From the NCBI GenBank assembly GCA_963277665.1, contig OY728163.1, positions 1,901,174,644 through 1,901,238,643 of the forward strand: DNA of 64,000 nucleotides. The letters run 5' to 3'. Under the pieces are notes generated by a model. That model searched no databases and was not told the origin of the DNA. It saw nothing but the letters and a program-made list of their open reading frames with translations. The stretch comes from Viscum album (lineage: Eukaryota; Streptophyta; Magnoliopsida; Santalales; Viscaceae). The position numbers and the translations under genes were made by a program. Every line of letters starts with the position of its first letter. The first letter of the stretch is position 1. Positions 57,968 to 64,000 of this stretch are shown in pieces.

Positions 57968-59420
57968 ATGGGGTTGACCCCTTCGCTCTTTCAGCATATC
58001 AGAGAGTCGCAGCTGGGGGATCATGACAGTGATGTACTGCATGATCAGATATCCACAGGCGATGCACCCGATTGGTATTCTGAAGGAGGTAATCACGAGA
58101 TACTATTCCAGGGGCGATCTGTAGTACCAGTGGAGATACAAGAGGGGGTGATGCAGGAGTTCCATGATTCTCTATTGGTTTTACATCCCGATGTTTGGAA
58201 AATGTACAGAGAACTTCGGTGGAAATTTTGGTGGTCGTGCATGAAGCGGAGCAAAGCTGAGTTCGTTTCTCAGTGTCTTACCTATCTGCTGGTGAAGGCA
58301 AAGCTTCAGGTTCTGGCAGGGTTGTTGCAGCCCCTTGATATCCCAGAGTGGAAGTGGGATGGAATATCTATGGAATTCATCGCAGGGCTTCCACACACAG
58401 TGAAGGGCCATGACTCCATTTGGGTGATAGTGGACCGACTCACGAATTCAGCGCACTTCCTTGCCATCAGGGAGCAGATCTCGATGGAGAGTCTAGGGAA
58501 GATGTACATTTGGAAGATCGTCTGCATTCATGGGTTACCCTCGATGATCGTATCCGACCGTGATGCACGGTATACATCGTGATTATGGCGAGGCCTGCAG
58601 GTGGAATTCGGGACTCAGCTGCGGATGAGTCTAGCTTTTCACCCCCAGACTGATCGGCAAACCGATTTTACAATCCAGTTGTTGAAGGATATGCTCAGGG
58701 AATGCGTGTTAGACTTTGGCCTAAGCTGGGAGGATCACCGACCCTTGGTGGAGTTTGTGATCAACAACATTTAACACTCCACTATCGGTATGGCACCCAT
58801 TGAGTCCCTCTACGGGAGACCATGCAGGTCACCGTTGTGCTGAACGAAGTTTGGGGAGACCCCCCTAAAGGGCCCAATGTTGGTACAAATGACGATAGAG
58901 AAGGTGCAGGACATTCATGAGCTGTTGAGGACAGCTCACAGTAGACAGAATTCCAACGCAGATCGTCATCGTAGGCCTTTGGAGTTCGAGTAGGGAGACC
59001 ATGTCTTTTTGAGGTTCTCTCAGTGGTGTGGTACACGGAGGTTCGTCTGGGGTGGCAAGCTATCCCGGAGGTTCCATTGGGCCCTTTGAGATCTTGTGCA
59101 GGGATGGTGAGGTCACCTACCTTCATTCTCTACCCCCGCAGCTGGAGAGGGTGCATGACGTCTTCCACGTGTCGTAGCTGAGGAAATATGTGCACGACCC
59201 CACACACATTATCAACTGGGGAGATCTTGACATCGAGGATGGAGCAACCTTTGCGGAGCACTCGGTGGCGATTGAAGAAGAGAAGGAGCGGACACTACGT
59301 GGATGGACCATTCCTTTGGTTCGTGTGTTGTGGCACCAAAAGAGGGTATATGAGAGCACATAGGAATGAGATATCCAGATGCAGGCTCAGTATCCCATCT
59401 GTTTTTGTAGATTGTTTTTT
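57968..59420 (+). pseudogene. Element C integrase (broken)
   Basis: The open frame 57,968-58,582 holds the zinc finger (FHDSLLVLHPDVWKMYRELR, then FVSQCLTYLLVK with the second Cys lost). The core start reads WKWDGISMEFIAGLP, where the first catalytic Asp of S-M-D-F is Glu, then HDSIWVIVDRLTNSAHFLAI and IVSDRDARYTS (second Asp). After stops it continues MSLAFHPQTDRQTDF, WEDHRPLVEFVINN and STIGMAPIESLYGRPCRSPL. The C-terminal part near 58,980-59,400 (RRPLEFE, stop, GDHVFLRFSQ) is frame-shifted, and a chromodomain is only faintly traceable. Confidence 0.88.
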
Positions 59421-59436
59421 GGGTATGAATAACTTG

Positions 59437-59450
59437 AAGGAGGTAATGGA
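59437..59450 (+). other. Element C polypurine tract
   Basis: GAAGGAGGTAATGGA precedes the 3' LTR start; purine-rich with two interruptions, matching the GAGGTGGAAGTAA tract of element B in place. Confidence 0.65.
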
Positions 59451-59894
59451 TTAAGAACTTGGGTTTTGAGCTAGTAAGACTTTGAAATTTTTATAATGTT
59501 ATTCCAGAGTAGGGCGTACAGACAGTGTGTGATTCTGAGCCCCAGTGTGGCCGTAATTAAATATTATGTGTGTTCACACAAGACATGCCAAATAAACAAA
59601 TTAACTCCTAATTTCTTGCTCGGATGGGAAAACTGAGGGAACCGTTGAGTCCAAAGCATGTCATTTACCCTATGAGGTGTGTAACTTTCATAGGCATGAC
59701 CCATCAGTGGAAAACACCACCAGGGGAGTTTTCGTAATTTAGAGGCCTCGGTCATGAACCATAAAACATCTGAACGGAGGCTCGGATTAAAATTCTAAGA
59801 TTTCTATTATGCTCAGAACGTGGATTTTACCCTAGAGGCAGCTTAACCCCGACCCTCCTGAAAGTTCGGGTACAGAGCCTACTGGTGGGAATTT

Positions 59895-59918
59895 AAGTGT
59901 TTTTCTATTTAAACACTT
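59895..59918 (+). promoter_or_regulatory. TATA box inside an inverted repeat, element C 3' LTR
   Basis: Same AAGTGTTT / AAACACTT arms around TTCTATTT as in the 5' LTR, unchanged over 24 bases. Confidence 0.6.
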
Positions 59919-60329
59919 CTCCCACCCCTCCTCCTTCACCCCCCTATTTCTCCCTGGAGGATCCCTCTCATGAAGCATAAAGATCCTCTCCCCAACTTTA
60001 CAGGGTGTGGCGGCTCCGGCGGATCATCGGCAAAGCGACGGGCTACGCCCTGTGAGGCAGGCTTGTGTATTTCCATTCGATTTTGATTTCTACAACCTCT
60101 TAAAAATATATTAGTAGTGTTGAAATTCTATTTTCCTTTCGATAAAATCCCATGGTAGCATAGGATTTGATCAAAACTTTCTAGCTCTCTTCCCAGATCA
60201 AAAATCTGAGTCCCGGGGCGCCCAAGGTGGCCTCGAGAAGTTTTTCGGCCAATTTCCCTATTTTCCTGCGGTTCCAGGGGTTTATGGAAGACTTTAGGCG
60301 GTCCGGGATGGCAGTCGGCGCCGTGAGAT

Positions 60330-60440
60330 CCCAGGAGGTTGCGGTCCCAGGCGGCGGCGGTCCCAAACAGCGGCGGTCCCAGGCAGTGGCGGTCCCAGGC
60401 GGTGGCGGACCTCGGCGGCGGCGGCAGGCAGTGGTCGTCG
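60330..60440 (+). repeat. GGCGGTCCCAGG-type short tandem repeat, element C 3' LTR
   Basis: About five units of roughly 15-18 bases (GGCGGTCCCAGGCAGT and variants) lie here. The 5' LTR equivalent (about 52,320-52,370) has GGTGGTC-type sequence without the array, so it expanded, or was lost on the other side, after insertion. Confidence 0.65.
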
Positions 60441-61395
60441 GTGCAGGGCGCGATGGGGGTCGTGGTGCGTAACCCCATGCGGGACACCAAGACCTACCGA
60501 ATGAGGGTCTCTGTGTGGGACAACAAACTATGACGAGGACAAATCGGCTGTGTGGACCACGAGTCAGTGGCCGGGCCACGCAAAAGGTCCATGGGCCGGG
60601 GCGGGCTGGCCCAGGCCGGGTGGACTGGCTGGACAGGGCTGGTCTAACACTTAGGGGGGTGTCCCCTTTCCTTCAGATACCCATAACATTCTATACAGGT
60701 TTCCTTTTTGTGTTTCTTCTATGAAAGCACAATTCATTGCCTGAGACGAAGATTTTGAGATGGTCTTGGGGATTTTTAATTCCTGAGACAGGGGCTCGGT
60801 AGCACGTCACACTCGTTAAAGTTCCTCACTGGGATTCTTCTTTCGGATGTCGCGAACACATATGGAGTCTGTTAAAGGCACTGTCTACAGCGTTGTGACA
60901 CTAGCATCAAGAAGAAGTTGTCTAGTTCAGTTTCAAGTGTCGAATCTGGAGTTGATACATGGGCCCCACATGCCGTATTTTAAGCCGTGAACAGCGTTTT
61001 GTGACTTTTTCATTAGACGTCCATTCGGGGTGAATGATTAGTCATTTTGGCGTGTTTTTTCAAGAGCATCGTGATGGTGTGATTTGCTCGACCTTTTTTG
61101 GGACCGAGGTGTGGGTCCCATGAGACTCCGTATGGGCACAAAACGGGGTGGAATAACGTTTTTTTTTGGATTCCATTTACAGTGAGTAAGTAGTCTATAT
61201 TGCATGTTTTTCCATGAGGATTACAACGATGTAATGTTTTTGGGCGTGCAGAGCCTCTTCTAAGATATCATTAAATGTGGAAACATGAAAGGGAATTGGT
61301 TGGAGGTTTCCTTGACGCACTCTGTCCCAACGCATGGTCGCGATGTTAGCGACACCCAGAGAATGGTTCTGGCAATGCTGAGTTATCAGACCATT

Positions 61396-61690
61396 TCAGG
61401 GTTTACCCTCCAGCGGGGCTGGGCCGTGGGTAACCCTTCAACATATCAGGGTTTACCCTATAGGAATGCTGGGAAGTGGGTTACCCGTTGACCATAGGGT
61501 TTACCCTTTAGCGGGGCTGGGCAGTGGGTTACCCATTGACCTAAGGGTTTACCCTCCAGCAGTCTGGGCAGTGGGTTTTCAATTGATTTTAGGGTTTACC
61601 CTCCACCAGGGCTAGGAAGTTGGTCACTCGATGACCTTTTGGGGTTACCATCTAGTTGGGCTAGGTAGTGGGATACCCAATGTCTTCTTT
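61396..61690 (+). repeat. ~49-bp minisatellite with telo-box motif, element C 3' LTR
   Basis: Six units begin near 61,396, 61,446, 61,493, 61,541, 61,587 and 61,638. TTAGGGTTT is exact at 61,589-61,597; other units have ATAGGGTTT, CAGGGTTT or AAGGGTTT. One more unit than in the 5' LTR. Confidence 0.82.
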
Positions 61691-62663
61691 CGGACTCAGC
61701 CCTTCTGATGAGGCTAGTCAGGGGCTTTTCTCTGTCATTACCGATGTGGGACTTTTGGAGGTACTGTTTAGCGAGGAGGTATCTTTGAAATTCGGTACTA
61801 TTGGGCATGAGTGATGGAAACCCTTATAACTGTTGAAGACTTATCTTGGGCTGAGCATGGATATGGAGACTCCCTTAGACACTCGTTCGGGTTTTTTATT
61901 GAGCATATATATTAACACCCTACTTTCGTTCCCACTCCTTGGGTTTATTTACCCTCCTTTTAAGAGGGTCGAAGACCCACGTGGTATGCCACGTGCTTTC
62001 CATGTCTAGCTCCTATTGGTCCGACGAGCGTACTTTCTTTATCTTGTTGGGTTGATCTGCACTCTATTTACTGTATTCTTTCACTGTTCTCTTTTCTATC
62101 TACTGCTCACCATTTTAGTACCTTCTTTTTTTCTCTCTCGAGCTTCCAGGGCATCCTACTGAGTATCTTTATACTCACCCCAACTTGGGCTTTTCTCGCA
62201 CTTGGAGTGCCCTTGCAGACGACAGATAGGTCGATCGAGACTATAGAAGAGCATTGAGAACACATGATCTTGGGCTGCGCTCAGTGGTCATAGTAGGAAT
62301 TTCATGTGCAAGACTCATCAATTATTTAATTTTGTTTACCTGTTGCCGGTTTGTGGAACCTTTCGGGTTGGGCGCGTGTTTTTCCCTTTTTCTATTTGTT
62401 ATCTTATCAGTACTTTTCAGCAATTTACTTTTCTTTATTTAGGAGTTGACTCATGAATGTGGTTGGGTTATATTTGTTTGTCCATCAGTTTTCTTTTGAC
62501 TCTGCACTTCTGCACTGAGTGGGCTCTGTGTGTGTGTGTACAGGTACATAGGAAAAGGCCTCCCTAAGATTGGTACGCCTTTGGCGCTTGTCTCCTGCCC
62601 CTGTCCAATAGAGGCGGGCTTGGGGTAGTTGCGGCTCGGGACCAATATGTTCGGGTCGTGACA

Positions 62664-63683
62664 ATGATCGTGGGTGGATATCCCATAATATATGCCTAAT
62701 GTTTTAATAAAAATTATAAAGTGTTTTTTCTGAAGGCATTGGTAACCATAAATGTTTATGTGATCTTTGATGCTGAGTTAATTATGGGTTATTACAATTT
62801 GGAAACATTTTTTAATTTATAACAATACTGTTTTAGAAAAAAAACAACCCACATGTTGGGTGAAAAACAATAATGTCTGACTAGGATGCCATCCATCAAC
62901 CCCAAATTATATGGTGATGAGGGTGAAGTACCGACCACCGTTTTACATGACGTTTTAATAAATATTAACTTCTTTACAAAAATGATTTGATGAAAAAATA
63001 CGTATGAAATTTAATATGTTAAACATTCATTGTATTTTATGAGTTTTCATGATTAATCATTATAGAAGTTTTTTTAATATTTGATGTATTTAATTGTCTC
63101 TTAAGAGTAAATTCATGCATAAAAAATTCATCTTTGGTAATCAATTTATTTTGTATAAAATGAAGTGGAATGTGATTATAGAATAACTAAAACTTCATAT
63201 TTTGAATATGAAATAGAAAGATACCATGTATGGGAATTTTTTTAGGTTCACAATCTATATGGTAAGGTAATTTCCAAACAATAGGAAAAGGATATTGAAA
63301 AAAATGTATTTCATGTACCTTCATTTCTTATAAAATAAATGGTCCCTTAAAAAATCAAAAAAGTATGGTTTTATGATAATTAAACATCTCTATACCAACC
63401 ATATTATATTCATTATTAATCTATGAAACATTATATTAATCCTTGTAAATTACTCTTCTCTTCCATGTCCATGTTTTCAATCCCCATTTATGTTCTTCTA
63501 TATGGTAACCTAGTTATGTGATAATGCCAAAATACCATATTAATTCCAATTTAGTCTTATTAGTTATATTTTTACTAACACTTCTTATGAGGTGGGATTT
63601 CAATATAGGTATTCTGAAATAAAAATTTCTAGAATAATGAGATCAATATTAACCATCTATAATGATATTTATTGATGATTTCA
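62664..63683 (+). other. Element F interior, right part
   Basis: No pol domain seen. VYVIFDAELIMG near 62,755 faintly recalls a protease VLFDxG site but is not convincing. Blocks near 63,100 and 63,455 match the interior of D. The polypurine tract expected before 63,684 is not recognisable. Confidence 0.4.
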
Positions 63684-64000
63684 TGATACAAAACCTTAAT
63701 ATTTTAAAATAGACACATCATGTTCTATTGGATGTATGCCTTGATACCCCATGTATAGAAGGAAATAAAACATCTTGAGAATATATAATAAATTAAATTT
63801 TAAATAAATTTAATCTGTTCTTGAACTTAAGAAGAATGAAACACATGGATTAAATAAAACATGAAACTCATTATAAAAATTATTAATTAAACATGAACAT
63901 TATAACATATTAGTTAAATTGGATGGTATGAATAATAATAAATAATTTTTTTAAATTATTTTTTTTATAATGCATATAATATATTTAATGAATAAATATT
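63684..64000 (+). repeat. Element F 3' LTR (start only)
   Basis: TGATACAAAACCTTAATATT then TTTTAAAATAG aligns with TGTAACACCCCGTGATTTT at 32,970. Matching continues through AAATTGGATGGTATGAATAAT versus TAATTGGAAGGTATGAATAAT and the AATAATTTTTTTAAAT run. It continues beyond the window. Confidence 0.65.

Larger units (their letters stand above)
38161..62663 (+). mobile_element. Element C: Ty3/gypsy chromovirus nested in F and itself split by D
   Basis: The left LTR is in two parts (38,161-38,407 and 51,684-54,534) because element D sits in it; the right LTR is 59,451-62,663. Primer site, gag, PR, RT, RH, INT and polypurine tract follow in order on the plus strand. Gag start and pol are close relatives of element B. 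Many in-frame stops show it is dead. LTR identity over the first ~160 bases is roughly 80% by eye, lower than that of B or D. Confidence 0.92.
59451..62663 (+). repeat. Element C 3' LTR
   Basis: Starts TTAAGAACTTGGG (TG mutated to TT) and ends GTTCGGGTCGTGACA. About 3,213 bases, uninterrupted, and so the reference for rebuilding the order of the split left LTR. Contains the TATA hairpin (59,895-59,918), GC tract and six minisatellite units. Confidence 0.92.
32970..64000 (+). mobile_element. Element F: AT-rich LTR element, probably pol-less, split by element C
   Basis: The left LTR (32,970-37,523) starts TGTAACACCCCGTG and is followed by a primer site. A second copy of its start lies at 63,684-64,000 (TTTTAAAATAG and GGTATGAATAATA blocks in common) and runs out of the window. 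Only about 1.66 kb of interior remains (37,524-38,160 plus 62,664-63,683), with no pol domain visible. LTR blocks and interior pieces match element D, so F is an older member of the same family, and C is inserted in it. Confidence 0.68.

Noticed and set aside
1..64000. Endogenous plant pararetrovirus (caulimovirus) origin of the pol fragments
   Set aside because: Gene order, paired LTRs, integrase domains and chromodomain-like tail are those of LTR retrotransposons; no movement-protein or coat motifs seen.

Overview
The window looks like repeat-filled intergenic DNA from a flowering plant with a large genome. It is very AT-rich, packed with nested LTR retrotransposons with unusually long LTRs, and I see no host gene, rRNA, tRNA or CRISPR array. 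Every recognisable protein fragment is gag, protease (PR), reverse transcriptase (RT), RNase H (RH), integrase (INT) or LINE pol, and nearly all are broken by stops or frameshifts. Species cannot be read from this; the Tekay/Del-like chromoviruses with 3-4.7 kb LTRs suit large-genome angiosperms such as monocot geophytes (inference, weak).

Left stack (1-32,567). The oldest layer is a Ty1/copia element (E, plus strand, 23,947-32,567) with decayed gag, PR, INT, RT and RH and a right LTR at 31,583-32,567. Its left LTR is cut near base 123 by a Ty3/gypsy element (A, minus strand, window start to 23,946) with LTRs of at least 3.6 kb and decayed gag to INT. A is in turn interrupted by a younger Ty3/gypsy chromovirus (B, minus strand, 8,358-19,677) with two 3.2-3.3 kb LTRs, a tRNA-Met-type primer site, a polypurine tract and a more readable gag-pol.

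Right stack (32,970-64,000). An AT-rich element (F, plus strand) has its left LTR at 32,970-37,523 and the start of its right LTR at 63,684. Its short interior is split by a chromovirus related to B (C, plus strand, 38,161-62,663). The left LTR of C is split by an AT-rich element (D, plus strand, 38,408-51,678) with 4.7 kb LTRs but only 2.4 kb of interior, holding a shortened gag and no pol. The right LTR of D carries a 5'-truncated LINE (minus strand, about 46,766-48,866) that has replaced about 0.7 kb of LTR, including the TATA region.

A, D and F share colinear LTR blocks (TATA region, two conserved boxes, an ACGG/CCGT palindrome, and a downstream array), so A looks like the pol-bearing relative of the pol-less D and F. 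The most notable structure is in the D LTR leader: five units at 190-bp spacing, each starting with a splice-donor-like GGTAAGG (or its decayed form), followed by a short hairpin whose stem differs from unit to unit while pairing is kept. The C LTR has a TATA box inside an 8-bp inverted repeat and a ~49-bp minisatellite containing telo-box motifs. The B LTR has a TATA box followed about 45 bases later by a short sense ORF present in both LTR copies.
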